Assembly (NCBI GenBank): GCA_963717385.1
Contig: CAVQWE010000002.1
Location: 1-64,000 of the forward strand
Direction of reading: 5' to 3'
Origin: Sva-07 sp963717385
GTDB taxonomy: Bacteria > Actinomycetota > Acidimicrobiia > Acidimicrobiales > Ilumatobacteraceae
DNA: 64,000 nt
Shown here: positions 26,971 to 35,310 of the stretch, piece by piece
Position numbering within the stretch: position 1 is the first letter of the stretch
Layout of the letters: every line of letters begins with the position of its first letter
Position numbers and translations under genes: made by a program
The notes under the pieces: model-generated
Told to the model about the DNA's origin: nothing
The model's database searches: none
Seen by the model: only the letters and a program-made list of their open reading frames with translations

Positions 26971-27867
26971 TCAGATGCGCGCGACGTCGACGGAGACCGA
27001 CAACGACTGCGACGAGGACGGCCCGACCACGACGCCGCGGACCGGCGCCACGTCGGCGTAGTCGCGTCCCCAACCGATCGTCACGTGGCGAGCAGGCGCC
27101 ACGATCCCGTTCGTCGGATCGAAGTCGAGCCAGCCGTGATCAGGCACCCAGACCGAACACCATGCGTGCGAAGCGTCGGCGCCAATCGTCTTCGGCTCTC
27201 CCGGCGGCGGGTCGGTCTCGATGTACCCGCTGACGTAGCGAGCGGCCAACCCGATCGTGCGCAGCGCACCGACGGCGAGGTGGGCGAAGTCCTGACAGAC
27301 ACCGCGGCGATCGCCGAGCACCACGTCGAGCGGTGAGCTGACCTCGGTGAACGTCGGATCGAACATGAACGTCTGGAAGATGTTCGAACACAGTGCGGCG
27401 GTGGCGTCGACGATGCCGCGTCCCGGCGTGAACGACGACGAAGCGAGATCGAACAGCGCGAGGCGATTCGACCCCGTCGTCACGAAACGCGACGGGGCGA
27501 CGAACGGCGCAACATCGAGCGCTGCTGGCCCTCGCATTCCAGCCACCGAGGCTCTGACCCGCTCCCACGCCACATCAGAGCGGGGCAGTTCCTGCTGCCA
27601 GATGCGCGCCTCGGTGATCGCTTCGACAACGAGCCCGTCGTGCGGTTGGTGCAGGCCGAACTGCACGATGCGATTCCCGAACACATCGAGGCGTTCGTCG
27701 TACTCGTCCGGCGATGGATAGGTCGTCACCACCGACGATGCAACGGTCTGCGACGGAGTCGCACGGGCGAGCACACACGCCACGCTGTAGCCGTCGAGCA
27801 TGGTCGTTCCGTACAGGTACTCGGTGCGGTGCACGACGCGGTAGCGCTGTCCCGGCATGTCAGCCAC
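26971..27867 (-). CDS. Transglutaminase-like cysteine protease/peptidase
   Basis: This 298-residue protein combines an N-terminal bacterial transglutaminase-like beta domain (YRVVHRTEYLYG) with the papain-like core. The catalytic triad is visible: Cys191 in RRGVCQDFAH, His234 in DASHAWCSV and an Asp in WLDFDPTNG (about residues 248-250). No signal peptide, so cytoplasmic. GTG 27867 overlaps the stop of the upstream ATP-grasp/alpha-E fusion by 8 nt. Proteins of this class recur beside alpha-E and circularly permuted ATP-grasp genes and are thought to cut or transfer peptide bonds made by the ligase. Confidence 0.9.
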   Translation of the reverse strand: MADMPGQRYRVVHRTEYLYGTTMLDGYSVACVLARATPSQTVASSVVTTYPSPDEYDERLDVFGNRIVQFGLHQPHDGLVVEAITEARIWQQELPRSDVAWERVRASVAGMRGPAALDVAPFVAPSRFVTTGSNRLALFDLASSSFTPGRGIVDATAALCSNIFQTFMFDPTFTEVSSPLDVVLGDRRGVCQDFAHLAVGALRTIGLAARYVSGYIETDPPPGEPKTIGADASHAWCSVWVPDHGWLDFDPTNGIVAPARHVTIGWGRDYADVAPVRGVVVGPSSSQSLSVSVDVARI

Positions 27868-30241
27868 GGCCCATCATGCGCGGGTCGACCGGGGCAGCGA
27901 GGTACGACCCGACGACGTCACGGGCAAGGCGGTCGCAGCCGTCGAACACGTCGACGAGCAATGCAGCGGTCGACTCGACCGAATCGAACGATGCTGCCTC
28001 GACCAACTCCAGGAGTCCAGTGGTCTCGTCGACGCCGCGTTCCCAGCCCAAACGTCCAGCCTGATGGCGCACTTCCCGAATCGCCGATGCCGCTGACCTC
28101 GGATTGTGCACGTCGGCCACCACGAGATGGACGGCCGTCTCGAACTCGACGTCGCTGCGATGGCGACGCCGGTACGCCACCAGGCTCTCGTTCGACGCGA
28201 GGATCAACTCAACGACGCGCTGTCGTTGGAAGTCGAGGCGGTGATCGTCGTCGCCGATCGTCCACGAGGTCACACCTGCCGCACCGGTGCCGTACAGACC
28301 GAACGCTCCGCGGACACCGTCGATCACACCGAACGCGCGCTCGAGCCGGCGACCGACCTCACCGAAACGCCACGCCGGGCCGTGCACGACACTCTCGTTC
28401 CACAACCCGACCAGCGACGCGAGATCGATCAGGATCGACTCGAGCGCCCGCCCATCGATCCGAGCGATGTCGACGGCGGATGGCCACGGCGCACCCTCCT
28501 CGGTCACCATCCATCGCAACTGCGCACGAGACTCGGCGAGGCGAGCGAGCATGCGACCCGCCGTCGTCGAGAAGAACTCGCGCACCGACGACGCCTCGGC
28601 CAGGAACGATCCCAACTGCTTCGCCAAGGCTTCGATGCCGGAAGCAAATGTGGCCCCTGCGCGTTCGGGCGCCCCGACGGCGGGAGCAAGGCCAGCGACG
28701 GCAGCCAACATGTCGAGTCCATGTTCCACCCAGGGTTCAGCGACCTCGGAGTCGACCAGGCCACTCGTGCGATCGAGCACCACCTCCATTGCTCGGGCCA
28801 GGATCTCGGCGCGCTCCATCGACCTCCCTGCCCAGAACAGCGCTTCGGCTGCCCGGGTGGGAACCGATTCGATCAAGTCGACCTGCGGTAGCGGATCGCG
28901 TCGACGCAACAGCGGTGGCGCCACGGTCCCGCCGACCACCCACACATCCTTCGCCGTTGCCGCGGTCGGCCGGATCGGATCGTCACCGTCCAGGAGGACT
29001 CTGGCACTGCCACCCTGCAACACATCGATGCCCTTGTCGCTCGCCACCAGGTGGAGTCGCAACGTGACCGCACGTTCCACGGGGCGTTCTCCGTCGTAGC
29101 TCGGCCAGGTGCTCCAGGTTCGTTCGGTACGTTCGGTGGCCGTCATGAACGGCAAGGGCCACACGTTCTGATAGTCGGAGGTACGCCCGGTGAGCCACGC
29201 TCCAGCGGCGTCCCACTGCTCGGCGAGCGCTGGGTCCTCGAGCACACCGCTGCCGTGGGCGTTGGCCAAACTGACGCCGCGCGACCGCGCCGCGAGCAAC
29301 AAGCCGGGGACGCCGACGCTGCCTTCGGCATTGACCTCCATCGGATCGATCCGGTCGTCTTCGAGACGTCGGAAGATCACATCGATCGGCTCGAGACCCG
29401 ACAACGACCGCAGCCACACCCGGCGTTGCCGTACGACCAGGTCAGCACCCTCGGCGAGGTTGAGGCCAAGACGTGTGGCGAGATACGACTGTTCGACGAA
29501 CGAAGGGTGGTCGACTCCTCCCGACAGCACCACGATGCGCGGATTGCGGTTCAACGCAACGTCCGCCAGTCCGTCGCGCAGCCGGTCGGCGAACGGGTCG
29601 AGCGAACGGAGGGCTCGCCCGGCCGGCAGATGCGAAATCGTGTCGCGATGCACCCGCGCTGCCACCGCTCGGCCCAGCAAGGCGTAACCGACTCCCGCTG
29701 GAGCGTCGGTCAGATCACGCACCACGCGCCACCGACCCTCGGTGTCGCGCACGACGTCAACCGCGTAGTTGGTGAGCCATCGACGGTGCGGGCGCTGCCC
29801 GAACGCCGCCAAGCGATAGTGCGAACTGCCCCACAGCGCCGCTGAGTCGACGACGGCATCTCGCAGGAGCGTTCGGGCGCCGTAGAGGTCGTCGACGATC
29901 GACTCGAGCATCCGCATTCGGGCGATGGCTCCGTCGGCGAGCGCCACGAACTCGTCGCCGTCGATCACGAGCGGAATCGGGTCGAGCCGCCACGGGCGCG
30001 ACTCCAGCGCCACCATCCTGCCGTCGGTGCGCAGCGGAAGGTCGTGGACGATGTGGCCCGAGCCCTCGGCGGCCAGCAGCCGGTCGTGGTCGACCTGCCT
30101 GGCGTAGAGATCTGAGAGCCCGGCGATCGAACCCATCAGGGCGCTGGCGTCGAGACCGCCGACGCTCGCCATCGCCGACGGTGGCGTACCTGACGCGCCG
30201 TGTGCATCCGGGCCAGACCCGGTGTCGAAGGGATCACTCAT
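27860..30241 (-). CDS. Circularly permuted ATP-grasp / alpha-E fusion protein
   Basis: This 793-residue fusion joins a circularly permuted ATP-grasp ligase domain (about residues 60-470; IVVLSGGVDHPSFVEQSYLA, IDVIFRRLEDDRIDPMEVN, GVSLANAHGSGVLEDPALAE) to an alpha-E helical domain (about residues 490-780; RAAEALFWAGRSMERAEILA, YRRRHRSDVEFE). Compared with the stand-alone ligase at 31189-32658, the ATP-grasp C-terminal part is shorter and the glycine-rich KPANESGGYG segment is not evident, so its own ligase activity is doubtful. It lies 21 nt after the alpha-E gene. Single clean frame. Confidence 0.88.
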   Translation of the reverse strand: MSDPFDTGSGPDAHGASGTPPSAMASVGGLDASALMGSIAGLSDLYARQVDHDRLLAAEGSGHIVHDLPLRTDGRMVALESRPWRLDPIPLVIDGDEFVALADGAIARMRMLESIVDDLYGARTLLRDAVVDSAALWGSSHYRLAAFGQRPHRRWLTNYAVDVVRDTEGRWRVVRDLTDAPAGVGYALLGRAVAARVHRDTISHLPAGRALRSLDPFADRLRDGLADVALNRNPRIVVLSGGVDHPSFVEQSYLATRLGLNLAEGADLVVRQRRVWLRSLSGLEPIDVIFRRLEDDRIDPMEVNAEGSVGVPGLLLAARSRGVSLANAHGSGVLEDPALAEQWDAAGAWLTGRTSDYQNVWPLPFMTATERTERTWSTWPSYDGERPVERAVTLRLHLVASDKGIDVLQGGSARVLLDGDDPIRPTAATAKDVWVVGGTVAPPLLRRRDPLPQVDLIESVPTRAAEALFWAGRSMERAEILARAMEVVLDRTSGLVDSEVAEPWVEHGLDMLAAVAGLAPAVGAPERAGATFASGIEALAKQLGSFLAEASSVREFFSTTAGRMLARLAESRAQLRWMVTEEGAPWPSAVDIARIDGRALESILIDLASLVGLWNESVVHGPAWRFGEVGRRLERAFGVIDGVRGAFGLYGTGAAGVTSWTIGDDDHRLDFQRQRVVELILASNESLVAYRRRHRSDVEFETAVHLVVADVHNPRSAASAIREVRHQAGRLGWERGVDETTGLLELVEAASFDSVESTAALLVDVFDGCDRLARDVVGSYLAAPVDPRMMGRG

Positions 30242-30262
30242 CGTCTGAGGCCAACGCGCCCA

Positions 30263-31189
30263 TCAGCGGACGACGTACTGCTCGTACATGACGTTGCTCA
30301 ATCGCGCCAGCGCATGCTGCACCTCGTCCATCGCGGCGTCGAGCACCGCACCATCGTCGGCGGCCGGACGACTGTGACGGAGTTGGCGGTCGACCGCCTC
30401 GACCGCACCGAGCACGGATGAGTACTCGGGAAGCCGCAGGATCGACGTGCGCATCTCGGCAAGGCACCCCGCCACCGATCGCGGGAATCGATGATCGAAC
30501 AACAGGAACCGAACGACGCTCGGACCTTCGATGTGGCCACGTGTGGCTCGCTGGTACATCTGCAACGCCGACAGCGACCGCAACACACCCATCCACTGGA
30601 CCTCGGCGAACTCGTCGATCGAACCCTTCGGCTGAGCGAGCAGCGCGGCTGCACGAACGCCGAGCACTCGCGTGGTCATGTCGGCCCGTTCGATGTAGCG
30701 GCCGAGCCGCCAGATCTCGAAGGCTTCGTCGCGGGTCATCGTGGAGATCATGACCCCGTCGAGGCGGCGGCTCTCGTCGATCACACGTGCCAGGAAACGG
30801 TCTCGGCGACGCCGGTCGACCGACGTGACCGCAGCACCACGCACGTAGATCGACAAGTCGTTCACCGTCTGCCACGCTTCGCGCGGGAGCACCTCTCGAC
30901 AGGTGCGCAAGTTCTCGCGGCACTGCTCGACGGTGTTGATGATGCTGTTCGGATGCTCGCGATCGGCGATCAGGAACTGCGCCACCTGCCCTTCGTCCGA
31001 ACCGACCACGGCCGGCAGCTTCACGTCGCTGCCAGAGATGCTCACCAGCGGGCTCCATCGCGTCGACGACGTCGGCAGATCAGCGAGCACGTCCCCGTAG
31101 GCGCGCAGCACGCGCGCCGAGTCCTCGGCCCGCTCGACGTAGCGCGCCGCCCAGTACATCCGGTCGGCCACCCGCGACAAGAGCGCCAT
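30263..31189 (-). CDS. Alpha-E domain protein (DUF403)
   Basis: This 308-residue all-helical protein opens with ALLSRVADRMYWAARYVERAE, the conserved Arg/Glu-rich first helix of the alpha-E family, and repeats the pattern later (IWRLGRYIERADMTTRVL). The biochemical role is not established; the family almost always accompanies circularly permuted ATP-grasp ligases. Its ATG overlaps the TGA of the upstream ligase by one base (TGATG), so production is coupled one-to-one. Intact. Confidence 0.92.
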   Translation of the reverse strand: MALLSRVADRMYWAARYVERAEDSARVLRAYGDVLADLPTSSTRWSPLVSISGSDVKLPAVVGSDEGQVAQFLIADREHPNSIINTVEQCRENLRTCREVLPREAWQTVNDLSIYVRGAAVTSVDRRRRDRFLARVIDESRRLDGVMISTMTRDEAFEIWRLGRYIERADMTTRVLGVRAAALLAQPKGSIDEFAEVQWMGVLRSLSALQMYQRATRGHIEGPSVVRFLLFDHRFPRSVAGCLAEMRTSILRLPEYSSVLGAVEAVDRQLRHSRPAADDGAVLDAAMDEVQHALARLSNVMYEQYVVR

Positions 31190-32658
31190 CAGGTACCTCC
31201 GTCCTGCGATTGGGTCTGCGATTGGCCGTGGGAGGGTACGTGTGCGGACGGATGGTTCATGTCGACGATCCAGGTGTCCTTCGAGCCTCCGCCTTGCGAC
31301 GAGTTCACGATCAGCGACCCCTTGGTCAGCGCCACGCGAGTCAGCCCACCGGCGGTGACATAGCTGTGTTCGCCGGTGAGGACGAACGGCCGCAGATCGA
31401 GGTGTCTCGGCTCGATCCCGTCGTCGACGAGTGTGGGGGCGGTCGACAATTCGAGGATCGGCTGGGCCACCCAGTTACGAGGGTCTGCTCGGATCGACTC
31501 GGCGGCCGCCTCGAGTTCTTCGGCGCTGGCACGGTTGCCGATCAGGATCCCGTAGCCACCACTTTCGTTGGCCGGCTTGAGTACGAGATTGCCGAGGTTG
31601 GCGAGGACGTGATCTCGCTCGTCGTCGTACATGCAGCGATAGGTCGGGACGTTGGGGATCAGCGGCTCCTCGCCCAGGTAGTAGCGGATCATGTCCGGCA
31701 CCCACGCGTACACCACCTTGTCGTCGGCGACACCGGCCCCCGGCGCATTGGCGATGCCCACGTTGCCGGCCTTCCACGCACGCATCAGGCCTGCGACACC
31801 GAGCATCGAGTCGGGATTGAACGCTTCGGGATCGATGAACAGGTCGTCGATGCGGCGATAGATCACATCGACGCGTTCGAGCCCGTGAATCGTCTTCATG
31901 TACACGCAGTCGTCATCGCCGACGACGAGGTCTTGTCCCTCGACGAGTTCTGCGCCCATGCGCTGGGCCAGGAACGAGTGCTCGAAGTACGCCGAATTGA
32001 AGATGCCGGGTGTGAGCACCACGATGCGCGGATCGTTGCGATCGTCCGGAGCGAGCGACGACAACAGGCGGTTCAATTCGTCGGTGTAGGCGTCGACGGG
32101 GCGGATGCGGTAGCGCTGGAACAACTCGGGGAACGTCCGCTTGGCGACGCCGCGGTTCTCGAGCACGTAGCTCACGCCCGACGGCACGCGCAGGTTGTCC
32201 TCCAACACATAGAGCTGACCGTCGCCGGCACGCACGAGATCCGAACCCGAGATGTGGGCCCAGACGCCGAACTTCGGGTGCACGCCCTGGCACTCGGGCC
32301 GGTAGTTCGCCGAATCGTCCAACAGGTCGGCCGGGAACACCCCGTCGGCGATGATGCGCCGGTCGTTGTAGATGTCGTCGATGAAATGGTTCAGCGCCCG
32401 CAGGCGTTGCGCCAGCCCACGCTCGACGACACTCCATTCGTCGCCGTCGATCAAGCGCGGAACGATGTCGAATGGCCACGAACGGTCGATGTTCTGACCA
32501 TCGGAGTACACCGTGAACGAGATCCCCAGCGTGAGGATCTCGAGGTCGGAGACCCGCTGGCGTTCGCGCACCTCGTCGAGCCCGATGCGATGGAGCAACT
32601 CGATCAGGTCACTCGCGATCGGGCGAGGGCTCCCGTCGTCCTCGAGTAATTCGTCCAC
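31189..32658 (-). CDS. Circularly permuted ATP-grasp ligase (DUF404/DUF407 type)
   Basis: This 489-residue protein is a predicted ATP-dependent peptide or amide ligase with a permuted ATP-grasp fold. Typical stretches are IPRLIDGDEW-like FDIVPRLIDGDEWSVVERGL, VLEDNLRVPSGVSYVLENR, VLTPGIFNSAYFEHSFLAQ, FNPDSMLGVAGLMRAWKAG and the nucleotide-binding LVLKPANESGGYGILIG. The C-terminal tail is Gln/Ser/His-rich. It is the first gene of the four-gene minus-strand operon. The substrate is unknown. No frame damage. Confidence 0.92.
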   Translation of the reverse strand: MDELLEDDGSPRPIASDLIELLHRIGLDEVRERQRVSDLEILTLGISFTVYSDGQNIDRSWPFDIVPRLIDGDEWSVVERGLAQRLRALNHFIDDIYNDRRIIADGVFPADLLDDSANYRPECQGVHPKFGVWAHISGSDLVRAGDGQLYVLEDNLRVPSGVSYVLENRGVAKRTFPELFQRYRIRPVDAYTDELNRLLSSLAPDDRNDPRIVVLTPGIFNSAYFEHSFLAQRMGAELVEGQDLVVGDDDCVYMKTIHGLERVDVIYRRIDDLFIDPEAFNPDSMLGVAGLMRAWKAGNVGIANAPGAGVADDKVVYAWVPDMIRYYLGEEPLIPNVPTYRCMYDDERDHVLANLGNLVLKPANESGGYGILIGNRASAEELEAAAESIRADPRNWVAQPILELSTAPTLVDDGIEPRHLDLRPFVLTGEHSYVTAGGLTRVALTKGSLIVNSSQGGGSKDTWIVDMNHPSAHVPSHGQSQTQSQDGGT

Positions 32659-32710
32659 GACCGCTGACCGTAGTCACATCGACCTCCGCCGCACCACTGC
32701 CACCGTTTCA

Positions 32711-32774
32711 TTCTCGTGAACAAGATGCGCACCAGCGCCGCAACTCGTTCACGAAAACGCAGCGAAGTGTGGGG
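32711..32774. repeat. Palindromic element, left copy
   Basis: TTCTCGTGAAC (32711-32721) pairs with GTTCACGAAAA (32746-32756) with one mismatch, followed by AACGCAGCGAAGTGTGGGGT. The same layout recurs at 33813-33874 (TTCTCGTGAACAAG, a loop, GTTCACGAGAA, then CGGCGAGGTGGGGT). This copy is in the divergent gap between the ATP-grasp operon and the AbiEi/DUF559-like gene, where a terminator would not be expected. Confidence 0.75.
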
Positions 32775-32864
32775 TGGACGAGTCTCGGTAACGTCACTTG
32801 GACGGGTTGACCCGCTCGGCCAACAACAGGCCCATCACTGAGCGATCCACCATCTGGAGGGCCG

Positions 32865-33821
32865 ATGGCCACCATCTCGCAACACCTGGCAGCAATCATC
32901 GCAGGTCGACACGGCATCGTCACCCGCAACGACTTGCTCGCCGACGGCCACAGCGTCAATGCAGTGCGACGGCTCGTCCAATCGGGTCTGCTCGTCGTCG
33001 AACACAAACAGGTCTATCGATTGGCCACGTCGCCCGACACGTTCGAAGCCGGTGCGCCGCGGCCTGTGCCGCTGATCCAGTTGCCATCGTCAGCGGCGTC
33101 GCTGCCGCTCGGCTCTGGGGGTTTCGCCACGTCTGGCGACCCGACGTTCCCCATTTGCTCGTGGCCCACGACAGGACACCGATCACACGTGGAGCGGTGC
33201 TCAGACGGTCAAACGCCATCTCCGAGGAAGACCTTGTGCGGACGCTGACTGATGGCATTCGTGTCGCGAGTCCTCCTCGCACCTGGTTCGACTGTGCCCG
33301 AGATCTCGACCGATGCAATCGCTTCGAGCGCGTCACCGAGTGGGTGCTCGACAAGCACGCGACCATGCCCACGTTGTGGCGAACGGCAAGACGTCTTCAG
33401 GCCCGAGGTCGTCCGGGTCTCGCCAGAGTCAACCGGGTCATGGCGCAGCGAGCCGACTGGCAGAAGCCGGCGGGCTCAGGCATCGAGCTTCGTGTTCTGA
33501 AAGCCCTCGAAGCTCGAGGTGCCACCCTCGTCCGCCAGTACGTCCGTTGCGCCTTGCGAGTGGCGCCACGATTCATCCGGACGGCGCCGATCCGGCGATC
33601 CGCTGGGCGGTCGAGATCGACCACGTGGAGTGGCATGGTGGACGACTCGATGCCCAGTACGACAAGTCACGCGATCGCCAGGCCCGCCTGATCGGTTGGC
33701 AGGTCGAGCGAGTGACCGACCAAGAACTGAGGGAGAACTTCGCTGCAGTGATCGACCAACTCGTTGCGCTCCATCGACGGCGGATCGATCGAGACACTGG
33801 CCGCCTGACAGCTTCTCGTGA
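32865..33821 (+). CDS. AbiEi-type N-terminus / DUF559-like nuclease protein, frame-interrupted
   Basis: A protein of about 310 residues. The N-terminal winged-helix part (ISQHLAAIIAGRHGIVTRND, then AVRRLVQSGLLVVEHKQVYR) resembles type IV antitoxin AbiEi domains. The C-terminal part (RWAVEIDHVEWHGGR, KSRDRQARLIGWQVERVT) matches the DUF559/very-short-patch-repair-like nuclease fold often fused to it in actinobacteria. GGAGG stands 5 nt before ATG 32865. Frame breaks are needed near 33055 and 33550, and the 3' end is unclear; the nearest stop (33819-33821) lies inside the right palindromic element. No cognate toxin gene is seen. Single-gene insert between unrelated operons, so a recent arrival is possible. 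Confidence 0.65.
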
Positions 33822-33874
33822 ACAAGGTGCAGCCGCAGGTGCGCACCTTGTTCACGAGAACGGCGAGGTGGGGT
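33813..33874. repeat. Palindromic element, right copy (18-bp stem)
   Basis: TTCTCGTGAACAAGGTGC (33813-33830) is perfectly complementary to GCACCTTGTTCACGAGAA (33843-33860) around a 12-nt loop, then CGGCGAGGTGGGGT. Its outer arm matches the left copy at 32711 in about 20 of 21 positions. It lies between convergent genes and could act as a bidirectional terminator. Confidence 0.85.
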
Positions 33875-35112
33875 CAGTCGGTGGGGGGCTTGGGCTCCTT
33901 GGGGAGACCGAGCACGCGTTCGCCGACGATGTTGCGCTGGATCTGGCTGGTGCCACCCCAGATGGTCTCCGAGCGAGAGAAGAAGAACGACGACATCATC
34001 GGGCTGACCGGATAGTTGTCGCGACGCTTGTCACGTGCCGCTCCCGGCCAACCGCCCGACTCGGGGCCGGCGTCGATGAGCATGCCGTCGGCGCCGTAGA
34101 TGTCGACCGCAAGCTCCATGGCCGCCTTGTGCATCTCGGACCAGAACATCTTGTTGGTGGCGCCGAGGGCAATCGTGCCCATGTCGCCGCCGCCCGACAA
34201 GGTGGCCGACAGGTTGCGGAGACCATTGATCTTCAGGATCTGGATCTTGGTGTAGTACTCCATCAGCCGCTGACGAATCAGCGGGTCGTCGAGCACACCC
34301 TTGTCGGTGGCCATCTCGACGAGCAGGCGGTACTCCTCGGCGAAGCGGCGGTAGCCGGTGGTGGCCGACTGGCCACGCTCGAACGCGAGAGTGGAGTTGG
34401 CGACCTTCCAGCCGTTGTTGACGCCACCGACAACCGCGTCCTTCGCGCAACGGGCGTTGTCGAAGAACACCTCGCAGAACTCGGCGGTGCCGTCGGGCTG
34501 GGTGATGCCACGGACCTCGACACCCTCCTGGCGCATCGGCACGAGCATGTAGGAGATGCCGGCGTGCTTGGCGTCCTGATCGGTGCGGGTGAGCAGGAAG
34601 CAGTAGTCGGCGTGGTGGCCCTGGGTGGTCCACACCTTCTGGCCGTTGATGACCCACTCGTCGCCGTCGAGTACGGCAGTGGTCTTCAGCGAGGCCAGGT
34701 CGGAACCGGAGTTCGGCTCGGAGAAGCCCTGACACCAGCGAGTGGTGCCCGACAGGATGCCGGGCAGGAACTCCTTCTTCTGCTCTTCGGTGCCCCACTG
34801 CAAGATGGTCGGACCGACGAGCGTGTCACCGAAGAAGTCGCCGCGCATCGGAGCCTTGGCGTTCGCGAACTCTTCCGACAGCACCACGCCCTGCATCGTG
34901 GTGAGACCCTTGCCGCCGTATTCGGCGGGCCACGTCGCGCAGATCCAGCCGCCCTCGAACAGCTTCTGCGGCCACGATTCGTTGAACGCCTTGCGTTCGT
35001 CGTCGGTCATCTCGAAGCCGTCGTCGAACCATCCATCGGGCAGGTTGTCGTGCAGCCACCCCTTGATCTGGGCGCGGAATTCCTCGGCTTCTGGGGGATA
35101 GGAGAGGTCCAT
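33874..35112 (-). CDS. Acyl-CoA dehydrogenase
   Basis: A flavoenzyme of 412 residues that oxidises acyl-CoA to enoyl-CoA and passes electrons to ETF (encoded at 42.7-44.5 kb). The flavin-binding WCQGFSEPNSGSDLASLKT, substrate region VINGQKVWTTQGHHADYCFL and C-terminal SETIWGGTSQIQRNIVGERV are all present. Large members with this N-terminus (EFRAQIKGWLHDNLP) commonly act on long-chain or steroid-type substrates; the exact one cannot be told. ATG 35112 follows AGGGGG closely; GTG 35142 is an alternative. Intact. Confidence 0.92.
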   Translation of the reverse strand: MDLSYPPEAEEFRAQIKGWLHDNLPDGWFDDGFEMTDDERKAFNESWPQKLFEGGWICATWPAEYGGKGLTTMQGVVLSEEFANAKAPMRGDFFGDTLVGPTILQWGTEEQKKEFLPGILSGTTRWCQGFSEPNSGSDLASLKTTAVLDGDEWVINGQKVWTTQGHHADYCFLLTRTDQDAKHAGISYMLVPMRQEGVEVRGITQPDGTAEFCEVFFDNARCAKDAVVGGVNNGWKVANSTLAFERGQSATTGYRRFAEEYRLLVEMATDKGVLDDPLIRQRLMEYYTKIQILKINGLRNLSATLSGGGDMGTIALGATNKMFWSEMHKAAMELAVDIYGADGMLIDAGPESGGWPGAARDKRRDNYPVSPMMSSFFFSRSETIWGGTSQIQRNIVGERVLGLPKEPKPPTD

Positions 35113-35310
35113 CCCCCTATTCTGCCCCGCCACTTGACCCACGGGTCAAGTTCAGCGCTGCGCACGATCGCTGAGCTGGGCCGAGACCATTCACACGCAG
35201 GAAACACTTCGGCGACCAACGAGAAATGCCAGCACCTTTAGGTTGCGCCACGCAATCCGGGAGGCAATGGCGCCACTGGACTCCGCAAATCCCTGTTCCA
35301 CTATCACCTA

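Noticed and set aside
32711..33874. Integron attC sites flanking the AbiEi/DUF559-like gene
   Set aside because: The palindromes lack the RYYYAAC/GTTRRRY ends required of attC (GTTC instead), and no integrase gene is present.
33822..35241. Extension of the AbiEi/DUF559-like frame for another 470 codons
   Set aside because: It reads antisense through the acyl-CoA dehydrogenase gene, so the native stop is assumed to be near 33821.
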